Below are positions 5,147 to 5,187 of a stretch of DNA of 5,187 bases, piece after piece. The stretch is from the NCBI GenBank assembly GCA_964477455.1, contig CAYZHG010000040.1, positions 1-5,187 of the forward strand. The letters are read 5' to 3'. The number at the start of each line of letters is the position of its first letter. Position 1 is the first letter of the stretch. Below the pieces are notes generated by a model. It saw only the letters and a program-made list of their open reading frames with translations, searched no databases and was not told where the DNA came from. The position numbers were made by a program, and so were the translations under genes. Source of the DNA: CAIOJG01 sp964477455. GTDB lineage: Bacteria > Patescibacteriota > Patescibacteriia > Magasanikbacterales > GWA2-37-8.

Positions 5147-5187
5147 ATGAAAAAATATTTCTCAGCCATATTTTTAGTAGCCATCAT
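5147..5187 (+). CDS. N-terminus of a probably exported protein (runs off the window)
   Basis: The ATG begins MKKYFSAIFLVAI, two lysines followed by a hydrophobic run, which is typical of a signal peptide or a membrane anchor. Only 13 codons are visible, so the product cannot be named. A purine-rich stretch (GAAAAGAAGAAT) precedes the ATG and could serve as ribosome site. The ATG is in frame with Rhs remnant C, so a fusion reading through the remnant is possible, although no start for it is apparent. Confidence 0.45.
   Translation, partial: MKKYFSAIFLVAI

Noticed and set aside
5130..5150. Short frame starting at ATG 5130 (MKRRII, then stop).
   Set aside because: Six codons only, and lying in Rhs remnant C; the ATG at 5147 gives a plausible signal peptide instead.

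Overview
This window is a string of polymorphic-toxin modules of the Rhs/YD-repeat type, all on the + strand. It opens inside the C-terminal tip of one Rhs protein. Displaced (orphan) Rhs tips follow, each made of a leftover piece of Rhs core, a different toxin domain and a different immunity gene. I did not recognise the species. Immunity genes and toxin tips are strongly AT-rich, whereas the 5' part of the first Rhs core fragment is C-rich with many C-ending codons. Most starts lack a convincing Shine-Dalgarno sequence. An AT-rich bacterium is certain; candidate-phylum (Patescibacteria-like) bacteria are one possibility, but this is weak inference.

Layout. (1) 2-361: 3' end of an Rhs protein with a variant HNH nuclease tip, followed one base later by an Imm33-like immunity gene (363-713). 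(2) 735-1898: Rhs core fragment A, a hydrophobic pre-toxin segment and a barnase/RNase Sa-type ribonuclease, followed by a barstar-like gene (1913-2506). (3) 2434-3384: a shorter and damaged Rhs core fragment B, a pre-toxin segment and a GIY-YIG nuclease, followed by a leucine-rich-repeat gene (3390-4250) that is the likely immunity partner. (4) 4268-5072: two small adjoining genes without a toxin, likely orphan immunity or HEAT-like genes. (5) 5073-5146: a short Rhs core remnant C that runs in frame into the start of a gene with a signal-peptide-like N-terminus (5147 to the window end).

How it works together. The full-length Rhs protein upstream of the window would deliver the HNH tip. The orphan modules keep enough core sequence to recombine with that gene and swap its toxin, while their immunity genes protect against siblings carrying the other tips. 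Three chemistries are stored side by side: HNH nuclease, RNase and GIY-YIG nuclease. The fragments record their own history: A and B begin at the same point of the core; B lost 363 bp in frame between two 19-bp direct repeats; and the barstar gene now ends inside fragment B in a foreign frame. No delivery apparatus, tRNA, rRNA, CRISPR array or transposase was seen.
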